This document shows, piece after piece, positions 38,283-48,145 of a stretch of 64,000 nt of DNA (the stretch's first letter is position 1; every line of letters starts with the position of its first letter). Origin of the DNA: Photobacterium salinisoli (GTDB lineage Bacteria > Pseudomonadota > Gammaproteobacteria > Enterobacterales > Vibrionaceae); NCBI RefSeq assembly GCF_003614885.1, contig NZ_QZMS01000011.1:310001-374000 (forward strand), read 5' to 3'. The notes under the pieces are model-generated. The model saw nothing but the letters and a program-made list of their open reading frames with translations, ran no database searches and was not told the origin of the DNA. Position numbers and translations under genes: made by a program.

Positions 38283-39622
38283 TGGCGGATCAACATACCC
38301 TGCAACACGCCATGGAACAGGTGCTGGAACTGGCAACCTCAGCCGGTGCCCAAGCCGATGTCCTTGCCAGCAGCAGCCATAACCTGTCACTGAAAGCCAA
38401 CAACGGCGAACTGGATGAATACAAAGTCACGTCCGGTCAGGTGATTGGCGTCCGCGTTGTCAAAGATGACAAAGTCGCCACCAGCTACTCGGAGTCCCTG
38501 CATCCTGACAGCCTGAAGCTCATGGTTGAGCAGGCACTGCAAAGCGCGCAGTTCACCAAAGCAGATGCCCATCAGCGTATCCAGGCCAAAAACAGCCGCT
38601 TAACCACTGATTCACCTGAGATTTATCAGCAAGACGATGTCGATATCGAACAGAAGATCGCACTGTCGCTGGCGCTGGAAAAAGGCGTGATTGAAAAAGG
38701 GGCTAAAAGTGCGCCTTACAATGGCTTTGGTGAATCCGACAGCCTGAGCATGCTGGCCAATACACATGGTGCATTCTGCCAGCATCAGGAACGTTCCACT
38801 TACTGTTACACCTATGCACTGATTGATAAGGATGGCAAACAGGCCATGCATGGTGGCATGTCATCCGGACGCCGCTTTGCCGAGCTTGACCCGAACTATT
38901 GCATCAATCACGGCGTCGACACGGCGCTGGCACTGCTGGACGGCGGCCCTGTCGCGACTGGCAAGTATGCAGTTATCTTCAATCTGAGTGAACTGAGCAG
39001 CCTGTTTGGCGCCTTTGGCATGTGCCTGTCCGGTCAGTCGGCCATGAAAGGCATTAACCCGTGGCGCGACGCCCTGCATAAACAGGTCGCCAGCTCACTG
39101 CTGACGGTCAGTGATATGGCCTATGTGAAGGGAGGCTCTGCCATCAAAGCCTTCGACAGCGAGGGTTTTGCCACGCAGGACACGATATTAATCGGTGAAG
39201 GTCAGCTGCAGAGTCTGCTGCACAACAGCCATACCGCCAGCTATTTCGACATTACCAACACGGCCAATGCTGCCCGCTCGGCCAAAGGTGGCCTGGGTGT
39301 TTCTTCCCGCCATCTGGTGATTGCCGAAGGCCGGAGCAATGACGCCGAAGTCACTGCAGGTGAATATCTGGAACTGGTTGAATTGCAAGGTGTACACTCA
39401 GGCGCAGATGCCATCAGCGGCGACTTTTCTTTCGGCGCCAGTGGCTTTCTGTGTCGAGACGGCAAGCGCATCCAGCCGGTACGCGGTATCACAGTCGCCG
39501 GTAACTTTTACCAGATGATCAAAGCCATCGACGCCGTCGGTAATCAGCTTGAAAATGACTACGAGCGCGATTTCTTCGCACCCAAAATTCGTTTCAGCGG
39601 ATTGAGTATTGCGGGTAAATAA
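38282..39622 (+). CDS. TldD/PmbA family protein, PmbA/TldE-like partner
   Basis: A 446-residue partner subunit of the preceding gene. It keeps the TldD/PmbA fold (N-terminal LSLKANNGELDEYKVTSGQVIGVRVV; C-terminal SGDFSFGASGFLCRDGKRIQPVRGITVAGN) but lacks the HExxxH zinc motif, as TldE does. Its start ATG overlaps the TldD-like stop by one base, with GGAGG at the right distance, so the two are translated together. It likely forms an obligate heterodimer. The peptide substrate is unknown. A strong terminator follows. Confidence 0.88.
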   Translation: MADQHTLQHAMEQVLELATSAGAQADVLASSSHNLSLKANNGELDEYKVTSGQVIGVRVVKDDKVATSYSESLHPDSLKLMVEQALQSAQFTKADAHQRIQAKNSRLTTDSPEIYQQDDVDIEQKIALSLALEKGVIEKGAKSAPYNGFGESDSLSMLANTHGAFCQHQERSTYCYTYALIDKDGKQAMHGGMSSGRRFAELDPNYCINHGVDTALALLDGGPVATGKYAVIFNLSELSSLFGAFGMCLSGQSAMKGINPWRDALHKQVASSLLTVSDMAYVKGGSAIKAFDSEGFATQDTILIGEGQLQSLLHNSHTASYFDITNTANAARSAKGGLGVSSRHLVIAEGRSNDAEVTAGEYLELVELQGVHSGADAISGDFSFGASGFLCRDGKRIQPVRGITVAGNFYQMIKAIDAVGNQLENDYERDFFAPKIRFSGLSIAGK

Positions 39623-39650
39623 TCAGACTGGCTGAAACCTTAGCCTGATC

Positions 39651-39687
39651 AAAAAGACCTCATCAAATTGATGAGGTCTTTTTTTAT
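39651..39687 (+). terminator. rho-independent terminator of the yeiR-TldD/PmbA run
   Basis: A perfect stem of 15 bp (AAAAAGACCTCATCA and complement) with a short loop ends in seven T residues. It is symmetric enough to work on both strands, and lies between the PmbA-like gene and the convergent LysE gene. Confidence 0.9.
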
Positions 39688-39782
39688 GCGTGACCCGTTT
39701 TCCTGCTTTTCTCAAAGCCAGTGCTTACCTGGCACAGTTTTACCTGACCCAGAGTTTACCTGACATATAGCGGGGCTGTGCT

Positions 39783-40409
39783 TCAGACCATGCGTGCCGC
39801 CATACTGACGGCGGCCAAAAACATAATGACCCCCGCCCCCTTAAACAGCCAGGTCTGGGCCTGAGAGCTGGCAAGAAAACGCCGGATTTTCAGCGCACCA
39901 ACAATAAATACCGCGCCGACAAAGACAAGAACCAATACGGTCAGCGGCACTAAAAGCAGTCCCCAGGTTTGGAAAGACACCGTGTCCAGCGTGATAACCA
40001 GTGGGAGAATGGCCAGATAGAAAGCGATGGTTTTCGGGTTACCCAGAGTAATCGTTAAGCCGGATAACCAGGCTGCCGTCAATTCCCGCTTATTCGTCTG
40101 TTTATCTATGTTGATGGCTTCCGGATTGTGATTCCAGAATTGCCAGGATAACCACGCCAGATACAGAGAGGCACACCAACTGACTGCAGTAAACAACCCG
40201 CCGTAACTATGGGCAACAACAGCAAGGCCAAAGACGGCAAAAGACAGGTAAATTAAATCCCCCAGAATTAACCCGCTGAGCATGGTAAATCCGGTAACCG
40301 CACCGCCACGTACGCTGTGCGCAACCAAGGCTGTCATGCCGGGGCCAGGGATCGCTGCCGCCAGCATCAGCGCTGACATGTATGCCAGGATTTGCGTTGT
40401 CTCTAACAT
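39783..40409 (-). CDS. LysE/RhtB-family exporter
   Basis: A 208-residue membrane exporter of amino acids or related metabolites. The family signature AAIPGPGMTALVAHSVRGG is near the N-terminus (PGP at about 23-25), followed by about five more hydrophobic helices and the NPKTIAFYLAILP motif. The ATG at 40409 has AAGGAT upstream. It is divergent from a Lrp/AsnC regulator gene, 245 bases away, the usual arrangement for amino-acid-responsive exporters. The cargo is unknown. Confidence 0.9.
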   Translation of the reverse strand: MLETTQILAYMSALMLAAAIPGPGMTALVAHSVRGGAVTGFTMLSGLILGDLIYLSFAVFGLAVVAHSYGGLFTAVSWCASLYLAWLSWQFWNHNPEAINIDKQTNKRELTAAWLSGLTITLGNPKTIAFYLAILPLVITLDTVSFQTWGLLLVPLTVLVLVFVGAVFIVGALKIRRFLASSQAQTWLFKGAGVIMFLAAVSMAARMV

Positions 40410-40654
40410 AAAAATATCCTTTTTAATCAATTGTTTTTGTGCTTATACAGTTTCAGAGATCTGAAGAATCCTGCTTAACAATCCTGCGTGACTCACGACG
40501 CCATAAACCGCCTCTCTGTCAGGTCATTCACAAAGTGTGAAATAGTATGCATTTTATAATAAGAAATGTGTTACCTATATCGCTTAACATTCAGGCTGAA
40601 AAAGGTAGAGTCTTTCTTAAAACCAACCCTTTTAGAAAGAAATTGACCAACTCA

Positions 40655-41134
40655 ATGCTGAATCAGACAGATATTAAGATCCTGACTCTTTTGCAAGATG
40701 ATGCACGTATCACCAATCAGTCACTGGCAGATAAAATCGGTCTGTCGTCTTCCCCCTGCTGGCGTAAAGTCCGTAAGCTGGAAGACGATGACATTATTCA
40801 GGGATACAGGGCTGTTCTGGACCGGAGGAAGATTGGCCTGGGCGTGATGGTATTCGTTCGGGTGGCCATTGACAGTCACAGTGAATCGGAAGCCAGAAAG
40901 TTTGAGGAAGAAGTGACCGCACTGGAAGACGTTGTTGCCTGTTACAGCATAGGCGGTGATGCTGACTTTCTGATTCAGGTTGTTTCCCGCGATCTCGATT
41001 CCTATGCCGACTTCGCGATGTCAACCATACGGCGTTTACCTGGCATTAAAGAAATGCAGAGTATGTTTGTACTTAAAGAGATTAAGCCATTCACCGCATT
41101 TCCAATTAAAAATTCCCAAAAAGCAAAAGGATAG
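40655..41134 (+). CDS. Lrp/AsnC-family transcriptional regulator
   Basis: A 159-residue regulator with an N-terminal AsnC helix-turn-helix (LNQTDIKILTLLQDDARITNQSLADKIGLSSSPCWRKVRKLE, residues 2-43) and a C-terminal RAM ligand-binding domain (about 65-145, VMVFVRVAI; DADFLIQVVSRDLDSYADF). It is divergent from the LysE exporter gene and very likely activates it when its amino-acid ligand accumulates. The frame is open to 40547, but family members begin at the ATG used here. Confidence 0.92.
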   Translation: MLNQTDIKILTLLQDDARITNQSLADKIGLSSSPCWRKVRKLEDDDIIQGYRAVLDRRKIGLGVMVFVRVAIDSHSESEARKFEEEVTALEDVVACYSIGGDADFLIQVVSRDLDSYADFAMSTIRRLPGIKEMQSMFVLKEIKPFTAFPIKNSQKAKG

Positions 41135-41372
41135 ATGCTGTTTGCCTGTCGGTTTTCGTTTCTGGCCTCTGTTTTTCGCTCAATAGACGGGAACAACAGA
41201 GGAATTTTTGAAGTGAGCCGCAAAAATGTCGGAACAAAATAGAAACCAAGTTGCATATAATTCATTGTTCTCTGTGTTTCACGTTAATTGTTCTTTCTTT
41301 TAAAGAAAGCTACCAATAACGCTCTGATTATTTGAAATAAAATCAAAATAATCCACTACAATGAGGTGATTC

Positions 41373-41636
41373 ATGGAAAGCTTACTCTCTTTTTTCTTTT
41401 CGGCTTATCTGGTACTTGGGATGGCGGCAACGCTGTATGCCATTGGTTTCTTTTTTCTGTCCGGTTTAACCCTCTTCGATCAAGGCAAAAAACGACCAAT
41501 GCCGTTTCGCTATCAGTGCAGCTATGTCTTTATCATGCTCCTGATGATGCCAGTGTTTTATCTGATCTTTATCCAAGAGATTTTGTCACTGCCGCGACAC
41601 TATCGGGCGCAGAAACAAATAACAGCAAAATCGTAA
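41373..41636 (+). CDS. small two-helix membrane protein
   Basis: An 87-residue protein of unknown function with two clear membrane segments (about 4-30 and 48-67) and a basic loop KKRPMPFRYQ between them. The start is well supported by GAGGTGATTC before the ATG. It lies alone between the Lrp regulator gene and the end of the ribose operon. No family was recognised. Confidence 0.6.
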   Translation: MESLLSFFFSAYLVLGMAATLYAIGFFFLSGLTLFDQGKKRPMPFRYQCSYVFIMLLMMPVFYLIFIQEILSLPRHYRAQKQITAKS

Positions 41637-41641
41637 ATATC

Positions 41642-41670
41642 ATCAGGCTGATATTATCATTCAGCCTGAT
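41642..41670. terminator. convergent hairpin at the end of the ribose operon
   Basis: A perfect 10-bp stem (ATCAGGCTGA with TCAGCCTGAT) and 9-nt loop lie between the small membrane protein gene and rbsR. T-tracts are weak, so it may be an inefficient terminator or an mRNA end-protecting hairpin. Confidence 0.5.
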
Positions 41671-41696
41671 TCATCCTGAGCATATTGCAGGTGCTG

Positions 41697-42704
41697 TCAG
41701 TTTACGACGCGCCGTACACTTTTTCGTACCACCAGTGTCGGTTCCAGCTGTACTACTTGTGGCTCGGTGATCTCTTTATTGATGCGCTTGAGCAAAGTCT
41801 CGACAGCCGCCTGCCCTAAGCGGTATTTCGGCTGATGAATGGTGGTCAGCGATGGGGTCATAAATTTTGCGATATGGATATCATCGTATCCGATGAGGGA
41901 GAGATCCTCCGGGATCCGAATCCCTTTTTCATGGGCGGCATTGATGACACCCATCGCCATCATATCGTTACATGCAAAAATGGCACTGGGTAACGAACCG
42001 CTGGCAAAGATCTGATTAAAAGCTTGGTAACCGCCTTCAGATTCAAAATCAGACTCCACAATCCAATCACGATGAAACGCCAGTCCGGCTTCATTCAGCG
42101 CTCGCTTAAAGCCTTCATAACGGATCTGCGCCTGATGTTTAATCAAAGGTCCGGTAATACAGCCAATCTCATGGTGTCCGCAATCAATCAGATATCGGGC
42201 AGCCAGATAACCGCCCTGATAGGAGTTGTCCTGAATTTTATCACTGGCAAAGGACATTGGCCCCCAATCCATCACCACCACAGGAATATCAGGATAGCGC
42301 TCGAAAACGTCTATCTGCTCACCTTCCAGTGTCGAACACATCAACAGGAGCCCATCAACGCGCTTTTGTAGCAGTGTATCAATGGACGCTTTCATGCGCT
42401 CACTGTCCCCTTCGGTGTTACACAGAATCAGGTTATACCCTTTCTGATAACAGCTGCGTTCCACCCCTTTAACCACTTCGCCGAAGAAAGGGTTGGTGGA
42501 GGTCGTCACCAGCATGCCGATAGTTTGGGTGCGATTGACTTTGAGACTCCGGGCCAGTGCAGAAGGCGCATAGTTAAGTTCTTTAGCCGCCCGGTTTACG
42601 CGCTCTGCAATTTCGTCGCTGACAAAACGGGATTTGTTGATCACATGGCTCACAGTTGAAGTCGACACGCCTGCCAATCTTGCAATATCTTTCATCGTGG
42701 CCAT
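41697..42704 (-). CDS. rbsR: ribose operon repressor, LacI family
   Basis: A 335-residue LacI/GalR regulator. The helix-turn-helix is MKDIARLAGVSTSTVSHVIN (residues 3-23), followed by a hinge helix with PSALARSLK and a periplasmic-binding-protein-like sensor domain (about 60-330). It lies last in the rbs operon, 17 bases after rbsK, as in E. coli, and should repress the operon until ribose (or ribose phosphate) binds. AGGAAAAATAC precedes the ATG. A perfect palindrome upstream of rbsD is its probable operator. Confidence 0.93.
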   Translation of the reverse strand: MATMKDIARLAGVSTSTVSHVINKSRFVSDEIAERVNRAAKELNYAPSALARSLKVNRTQTIGMLVTTSTNPFFGEVVKGVERSCYQKGYNLILCNTEGDSERMKASIDTLLQKRVDGLLLMCSTLEGEQIDVFERYPDIPVVVMDWGPMSFASDKIQDNSYQGGYLAARYLIDCGHHEIGCITGPLIKHQAQIRYEGFKRALNEAGLAFHRDWIVESDFESEGGYQAFNQIFASGSLPSAIFACNDMMAMGVINAAHEKGIRIPEDLSLIGYDDIHIAKFMTPSLTTIHQPKYRLGQAAVETLLKRINKEITEPQVVQLEPTLVVRKSVRRVVN

Positions 42705-42721
42705 GTATTTTTCCTGTGTGA

Positions 42722-43654
42722 TTAATCAATGATGGCAAATTGCTCCGCCAGAAAAGCATCCACTTCTGCACGTGTCGGAATGGACGTCTGGGCACCAAAG
42801 CGGGTAACGGAGATGGCGGCGGCAGCATGTGCAAACCGAATGGCTGATTCTAAAGACATATTTTCCATTAAACCAGTCACCAACGCACCATTAAAGGTAT
42901 CACCGGCCGCTGTCGTATCCACGGCATCGACTCTGTACCCGGGAATGAGCTGACCCCGTCCATTCTGGCTCAGCCAGACACCTTTCGCACCAAGTGTAAT
43001 CAGCACGATTTCGATGCCCTTGCGGTGCAATTCGTCCGCCGCAAGCTGAGCAGACGAATTATCGGTTACCGTCACTCCGGTCAGCACTTCTGCTTCTGTC
43101 TCATTCGGGGTGATCACATCTACACATGCCAGCAGGCTGTCGGGTATTTCCCGGGCAGGGGCCGGATTGAGGATCACATTGGTCTGGTGCGTTTTCGCTT
43201 CCTGAGCCGCTCTTACTATGCCGTCTAAAGGTGTTTCCAACTGCATCAGCAAGAAACGCGCCTGACGAATCTTTTCCAAATCGGGTTCAATGCGCTCTGC
43301 TGTCAACTGCGCATTGGCTTCCGGTGACAGACAGATCGTATTTTCACCACTGTCTGCCACCTGAATCATCGCGATGCCCGTCGGGCAATTTGGCTGCATT
43401 TTCACGCCTGAGGTATTGATACCATCGTGCTTAAAGCTTTCCCGGATATGAATACCAAATGCATCATCGCCCACACAAGCAATAAAACCGATATCTGCCT
43501 TCAGCCGCGCTGCCGCAACCGCCTGATTGGCGCCTTTACCACCTGGAATCACCTGATATTCGCGACCATGCAGCGTTTCACCCGGACGGGGAAATGCCGG
43601 TACACGAAGAACATGGTCCGCATTCACACTGCCTAAAACCACTAATTTATTCAT
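42722..43654 (-). CDS. rbsK: ribokinase
   Basis: A 310-residue PfkB-family sugar kinase that phosphorylates ribose at O5. Start: MNKLVVLGSVNADHVLRV, then GGKGANQAVAAARL (PfkB signature 1) and DTTAAGDTFNGALV (signature 2, with the catalytic Asp). AGGA is 7 bases before the ATG at 43654. It is separated from rbsB by about 225 bases holding repeat elements, unlike the compact E. coli operon. Confidence 0.95.
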   Translation of the reverse strand: MNKLVVLGSVNADHVLRVPAFPRPGETLHGREYQVIPGGKGANQAVAAARLKADIGFIACVGDDAFGIHIRESFKHDGINTSGVKMQPNCPTGIAMIQVADSGENTICLSPEANAQLTAERIEPDLEKIRQARFLLMQLETPLDGIVRAAQEAKTHQTNVILNPAPAREIPDSLLACVDVITPNETEAEVLTGVTVTDNSSAQLAADELHRKGIEIVLITLGAKGVWLSQNGRGQLIPGYRVDAVDTTAAGDTFNGALVTGLMENMSLESAIRFAHAAAAISVTRFGAQTSIPTRAEVDAFLAEQFAIID

Positions 43655-43694
43655 AGCATTATCCTGGCCGATCATTAATCCACTAAAACTCTGT

Positions 43695-43872
43695 ATTGTC
43701 CCTCCCCCCCTTTTTCAACAGGGAGGCTAGGAGGGGTTACTCGGGCACAAAATTCAAATCTGAGAACGCTTCACGAACCCCACCCTAACCCTCCCCTTGC
43801 CAAGGGGAGGGAAAATTCAGTGCGTGCAACAAACGCTGTACCGTCCCTCCCCCCTTCGCAAAGGGAAGAGGG
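43695..43872 (-). repeat. C-rich interspersed repeat block between rbsB and rbsK
   Basis: Read on the minus strand, it contains a module GTAACCCCTCCTAGCCTCCC followed by a G-rich complement, and a second module with CCCTCCCCTTGGCAAGGGGAGGG and GTGGGGTTCGTGAA. Both modules recur, in the other orientation, at 49.1-49.3 kb. Each makes a GC-rich hairpin. It lies within the transcribed rbs operon and could act as an internal processing or attenuation site separating the abundant binding protein message from rbsK. Confidence 0.75.
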
Positions 43873-43879
43873 AATCACG

Positions 43880-44767
43880 TTACTGCTTAACGACCACTTT
43901 CAGCGGTACAGGTATGTATTTTTCCACCTGCTCGCCTTTCAGCACCTTGACCGCCGTTTCTACGCCCAGTGCGCCGATCTGGTCCGGTTGCTGGGCAATG
44001 GTAGCCGCCAGTTTGCCACGCTTGACAGCAGCAATACCGTCATTCGTCCCGTCAAAGCCAACCAGCATCACTTGCTTGCCAGACGCCTGAACCGCGCGAA
44101 GTGCGCCCAGCGCCATTTCGTCATTTTGTGCAAATACAGCCTGTACATCCGGGTTTGCCGCCAGCAGATTTTCCATCACGTTCAGACCTTTGGTGCGGTC
44201 GAAATCAGCAGGCTGACTGGCCAGCAGTTCCATCTGACTGCCCTTCACTGCTTTCATAAAGCCTTCGCCCCGCTCGCGCGCCGCCGAAGTGCCGGCAATG
44301 CCTTCCAACTGAATCACTTTGGCTTTCTCACCGATTTTTTCCATGATGTACTTGCCTGCCATTTCACCACCGGCAACGTTATCAGACGCAATATGGCTGA
44401 CCACATCACCCCGGCTTGCGCCCCGGTCCAGCGTCAGTACCGGAATATCAGAGCGATTTGCCATGCGGATAGCATTTGACACGGCATCCGAATCCGTCGG
44501 GTTGATCAGAATCGCCTTCACACCGCGAACTGTCAGATCTTCAACATTCGACAGCTCTTTACTCGGGTCATTTTGCGAATCCAGTACGATCAGGTCGTAA
44601 CCCAGTTCTTTTGCTTTGGATTCCGCACCGTCTTTCATCGTCACGAAGAAAGGATTGTTCAGAGTGGACACCACAATCGCCAGTGTGTCCTGCGCCTGTG
44701 CAGACACAGAAACGGTGGAGGTCAGAAGTGCAGCAGAGATTAACGTTGCCAGTTTTTTCATCATCAT
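43880..44767 (-). CDS. rbsB: ribose ABC transporter, periplasmic binding protein
   Basis: A 295-residue binding protein with a signal peptide (residues 1-26, ending VSAQAQ), then [23 protein letters not shown], the typical RbsB start of the first lobe. The sugar-contact regions QNDPSKE and QNDEMALGA are kept. It delivers ribose to RbsC-RbsA in the inner membrane. Three consecutive ATG codons at the start leave a small ambiguity; AAAGGATC precedes the first. It lies 67 bases after rbsC, with a hairpin between. Confidence 0.95.
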   Translation of the reverse strand: MMMKKLATLISAALLTSTVSVSAQAQDTLAIVVSTLNNPFFVTMKDGAESKAKELGYDLIVLDSQNDPSKELSNVEDLTVRGVKAILINPTDSDAVSNAIRMANRSDIPVLTLDRGASRGDVVSHIASDNVAGGEMAGKYIMEKIGEKAKVIQLEGIAGTSAARERGEGFMKAVKGSQMELLASQPADFDRTKGLNVMENLLAANPDVQAVFAQNDEMALGALRAVQASGKQVMLVGFDGTNDGIAAVKRGKLAATIAQQPDQIGALGVETAVKVLKGEQVEKYIPVPLKVVVKQ

Positions 44768-44784
44768 GATCCTTTGTGTAGGGG

Positions 44785-44808
44785 GAGCCGGTACACGTCA
44801 CCCGGCTC
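44785..44808 (-). other. hairpin between rbsC and rbsB
   Basis: GAGCCGG and CCGGCTC form a 7-bp stem with a 10-nt loop. There is no T-run. Hairpins here are common in sugar ABC operons and may help raise rbsB message relative to rbsAC. Confidence 0.45.
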
Positions 44809-44834
44809 TCTTGTTGTTCGTAAATCCTCTGGAT

Positions 44835-45818
44835 TTACTTGTTTTTATTGTCCACCAGCACAGCCAGCAAAATCACAACTGCTTTGGCAATCATCTGGTA
44901 GTAGGAAGAAACATCGAGCAGGTTCAGGGCGTTGTTCAAAAAGCCGATAATCAGTGCACCAATCAGGGTTCCCATGATGCGGCCCTTACCGCCCATCAGG
45001 CTGGTTCCGCCCAGCACCACAGCGGCAATGGCGTCCAGTTCGTAGCCCATACCTGCCGTCGGTTGTGCTGACGACAAGCGTGAAGTGACGATAATGCCCG
45101 CCAGTGCGGCCAGCAGACCGCAAATCGCATACACGCCTATTTTGACGCGATCCACATTGATACCGGACAGACGCGTAGCCGACTCATTACCACCCAGCGC
45201 GTACACATAGCGGCCAAAACGGGTGTGATTGAGCAGGTACCAGGCTGCAGCAAACACCACCACCATCAGCCATACCGGCACTGGAATGCCCAGCACATAG
45301 CCGGTGCCGAACCAAGCGAATGCATCCGCGGTATCGGTGAAGCCAGTCGAAATAGGCCGGCCATCGGTGTACACCATGGTGACACCGCGCAGCAGCGTCA
45401 TAGTGACCAGCGTGGCAATAAACGCCTGCACTTTACCTTTAGCGATGATGATGCCGCTGATCGCCCCAAGCGCCGCACCGGCGAACAAGGCCGTGGGAAC
45501 CGCAACCAGGACAGGGACTTCCAGCGCAATCAGGCTGGCAGCAAAGGCGCCGCACAGTGCCAATACAGAGCCGACACTCAGATCAATACCCGCGGTCAGA
45601 ATGACCAGCGTCATCCCGACGGCAATGATGGCATTGACGGACGTCTGGCGCAGAATATTGAGAATATTATCTACCGTGAAAAAGTTGGGGTTCAGAAAAG
45701 ACACCACAGCAATCAGTATGATCAATGCAATCAGCGATTTTTGTTCGATCAACCAGGCTTTGCTGAACCACTTTTTCGCGCTGCCGTCGGTTGGATGATT
45801 TAACGTTTTGGTATTCAT
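44835..45818 (-). CDS. rbsC: ribose ABC transporter, permease
   Basis: A 327-residue inner-membrane permease with 8-10 hydrophobic segments. The family marks are [34 protein letters not shown] (about 52-85) and [18 protein letters not shown] near the C-terminus. It forms a homodimeric channel energised by RbsA. Its ATG overlaps the rbsA stop by 4 bases (ATGA), showing coupled translation. Confidence 0.95.
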   Translation of the reverse strand: MNTKTLNHPTDGSAKKWFSKAWLIEQKSLIALIILIAVVSFLNPNFFTVDNILNILRQTSVNAIIAVGMTLVILTAGIDLSVGSVLALCGAFAASLIALEVPVLVAVPTALFAGAALGAISGIIIAKGKVQAFIATLVTMTLLRGVTMVYTDGRPISTGFTDTADAFAWFGTGYVLGIPVPVWLMVVVFAAAWYLLNHTRFGRYVYALGGNESATRLSGINVDRVKIGVYAICGLLAALAGIIVTSRLSSAQPTAGMGYELDAIAAVVLGGTSLMGGKGRIMGTLIGALIIGFLNNALNLLDVSSYYQMIAKAVVILLAVLVDNKNK

Positions 45819-47320
45819 GCCGCTTCCCCGTTGATGATTTTGCCGACAGCACAGGCCAGCAGTTTTTCCTGATCCGCATTTTTTGCGTCAAACTCGCCGC
45901 TGATGCGGCCCTCGTGCATCACCAGAATACGATCACTCATACCCAGCACTTCCGGCATTTCAGACGACACCAGAATGATGCTCATGCCTTCGGCTTTAAA
46001 TTGATTGATCAGTTGGTAGATTTCTTTCTTAGCGCCAACATCCACACCGCGGGTCGGTTCATCGAGGATAAGCACTTTCGGTTTGGTCATCAGCCCTTTG
46101 GCAATGGCCACTTTTTGCTGATTACCACCGGACAGGTTGCCGATGATCTGATCCCGCCCCGGCGTTTTGATGTTGAACAGGCGGATAAAGTCGTCCACCG
46201 CCATCACTTCATCGCCGTGCCTGATTTGTAACCCATTGCTCAGCTTATCCAGGGTGCACAGCGACATGTTTTCTTTCACAGACAGCCCGAGCACCAGGCC
46301 ATCGCCTTTGCGGTCTTCCGAGATATAAGCAATACCATTGAGCAGCCCATCCTGCGGACTGACCGGGTTAATGGTTTTGCCATTCAGGTTGATCACCCCG
46401 CGCTCGCTGGGCAGTGCACCATATATCACCTTTACCAGCTCGGTACGCCCTGCGCCCATCAGCCCGGAGATCCCCAGAATTTCACCGCGCTTGAGGGTAA
46501 AACTCACATCCTCAATACCGGAACCAGTCAGGCCAATCACTTCCAGGCAAGTATCGCCGTGCTGAACATCAATACGCGGATACTGCTCTTCCAGTTTGCG
46601 ACCGACCATCATTTCTATCAGCCCGTCTTCCGTAGTCTCCGCCACCGCACATTCGCCAATAAATTTACCGTCGCGCAGAACAGTTATGTCATCACAGATT
46701 TCGAAAATTTCTTTAAGGCGGTGCGAGATATACACGATGCCGCACCCTTGAGCACGAAGCTCCCGGATCACCTGAAACAGCGAGGCCGTTTCGGTATCGG
46801 TCAGTGCATCTGTCGGCTCATCCATAATGATGACGCTGGATTCAAACGACAGTGCCTTGGCGATTTCTACCATTTGCTGCTCACCCAGGCTGAGATCACC
46901 AAGCAAGGTTTTGGCACTGTGTTTGACATTCAGGCGCGCCAGCAGCTGATCAGCTTGGTCATACATCCGGCGCCACTGAATGCGTCCCAACGGTCCGGTT
47001 GGCTCACGGCCCAGAAAAATGTTTTCGGCAATGGTCAGCTCAGCAATCAGGTTCAATTCCTGATGGATGATGCTGATGCCGGCCTGCTGGGAATCCCGTG
47101 GTCCCTGAAAAGTGGCGGGCTGCCCCTGATAGTGAATACTGCCCGCATCCTTGCTGTAGATACCGGTCAGCACTTTCATCAGCGTGGATTTTCCGGCACC
47201 GTTCTCCCCCATCAGTGCCATAACCCGGCCCGGATACACATTCAGGCTGGCTTTATCCAGAGCCTTCACGCCCGGAAAAGCTTTTTCAATCTCACTCAAC
47301 TGTAAAATGGCCTGCGTCAT
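45815..47320 (-). CDS. rbsA: ribose ABC transporter, ATP-binding protein
   Basis: A 501-residue ATPase with two fused nucleotide-binding domains. In the first, Walker A is [12 protein letters not shown], the signature [15 protein letters not shown] and Walker [12 protein letters not shown]. In the second, the P-loop is degenerate ([12 protein letters not shown]), with [15 protein letters not shown] and [12 protein letters not shown]. That asymmetry is normal for sugar ABC ATPases of this class. It lies between rbsD (12 bases upstream) and rbsC (4-base overlap). Confidence 0.95.
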   Translation of the reverse strand: MTQAILQLSEIEKAFPGVKALDKASLNVYPGRVMALMGENGAGKSTLMKVLTGIYSKDAGSIHYQGQPATFQGPRDSQQAGISIIHQELNLIAELTIAENIFLGREPTGPLGRIQWRRMYDQADQLLARLNVKHSAKTLLGDLSLGEQQMVEIAKALSFESSVIIMDEPTDALTDTETASLFQVIRELRAQGCGIVYISHRLKEIFEICDDITVLRDGKFIGECAVAETTEDGLIEMMVGRKLEEQYPRIDVQHGDTCLEVIGLTGSGIEDVSFTLKRGEILGISGLMGAGRTELVKVIYGALPSERGVINLNGKTINPVSPQDGLLNGIAYISEDRKGDGLVLGLSVKENMSLCTLDKLSNGLQIRHGDEVMAVDDFIRLFNIKTPGRDQIIGNLSGGNQQKVAIAKGLMTKPKVLILDEPTRGVDVGAKKEIYQLINQFKAEGMSIILVSSEMPEVLGMSDRILVMHEGRISGEFDAKNADQEKLLACAVGKIINGEAA

Positions 47321-47332
47321 AGCACACCCTCC

Positions 47333-47752
47333 TCAGAACACTACACCAGCCTGAAAAATCACGTTCGCATAGGGAGTACATTCCCCGGTCCGGATCACCG
47401 CCCGGCTTTGGTGCGTTCGTGCCTTAAAGGCTTCGTGAGACAGATAAGAAACGGTAATTTCACGGCCACTGCGCATCTGCTCTTCATGTAAGGTTTCTAT
47501 CATCGCCTGATGCAGTACAGGGCTTACCTGCCGGAATTCTTCAGCCATCACCACACCTTCAATGTGCGACTCAGACAAAAAGGTACGAACGGTTTCGATA
47601 AAACCGGGCACACCATGGGTCAGTGCCAGATCGATCCGCTGAACCGGTTCTGGCACAGGAAGTCCAGCGTCACAGATGGTCACTTCATCGGTATGTCCCA
47701 AAGTCGCAACCAGATAGGACAACTCGGCGTGCAGTAGGGTACTTTTTTTCAT
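47333..47752 (-). CDS. rbsD: D-ribose pyranase
   Basis: A 139-residue RbsD/FucU-family mutarotase that interconverts beta-pyranose and furanose ribose, giving RbsK its furanose substrate. It has the family features MKKSTLLHAELSYLVATLGHTDEVTICDAGLPVP (catalytic His near 20) and a C-terminal YANVIFQAGVVF. It is first gene of the operon, with the operator palindrome about 150 bases upstream. Confidence 0.95.
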   Translation of the reverse strand: MKKSTLLHAELSYLVATLGHTDEVTICDAGLPVPEPVQRIDLALTHGVPGFIETVRTFLSESHIEGVVMAEEFRQVSPVLHQAMIETLHEEQMRSGREITVSYLSHEAFKARTHQSRAVIRTGECTPYANVIFQAGVVF

Positions 47753-48145
47753 TCTTCAACACCTTGACTTGGCAATCACTGGCTTCACGTCATGAAAGAG
47801 CCAGGAAAATCTTCTAACGTCGTTAAAATATCGGTTTATCTGTCGCAACACAGGCAGTGAGGCATTTTCGGTTTCCCGGCTTTTTCATAATTGGGAAAAG
47901 TCATCGAAACGTTTCGATTAATTCTAATCAAGTTTCATTTCTTTGCAGCAGGCGAAAAGATGAACTGTGATTGGGATCGTCAGAACTATCAGTAAGAGGC
48001 ACCAAAAAGGTGATCTATATCGTGGTCAGGGGAGTAAGGTGTAGCAAGAGAATCAACAAATCTCAGAGACAAACACGGTGTTCAGAAGGTGATTCGGGGA
48101 CTTTCCTGCTTGCAGCTTATTGAGTTGCGGCGGCGGACAGGCTTT
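47753..48145. other. rbs promoter region and flanking spacer
   Basis: The 393 bases hold the rbsD promoter and operator (palindrome at 47903-47918). Another short dyad, TAACG-T-CGTTA, lies at 47815-47825. The distal part toward the DUF gene shows no feature. Confidence 0.5.
47903..47918. promoter_or_regulatory. probable RbsR operator
   Basis: A perfect 16-bp palindrome, ATCGAAACGTTTCGAT, has the CG-centred form of LacI-family operators and closely resembles the GCGAAACGTTTCGC core known for E. coli RbsR. It lies about 150 bases upstream of the rbsD start, so repression by RbsR is inferred. Confidence 0.7.

Noticed and set aside
45225..45803. 192-codon plus-strand frame opposite rbsC
   Set aside because: It is antisense to a clear permease gene, with charged low-complexity composition typical of a shadow frame.
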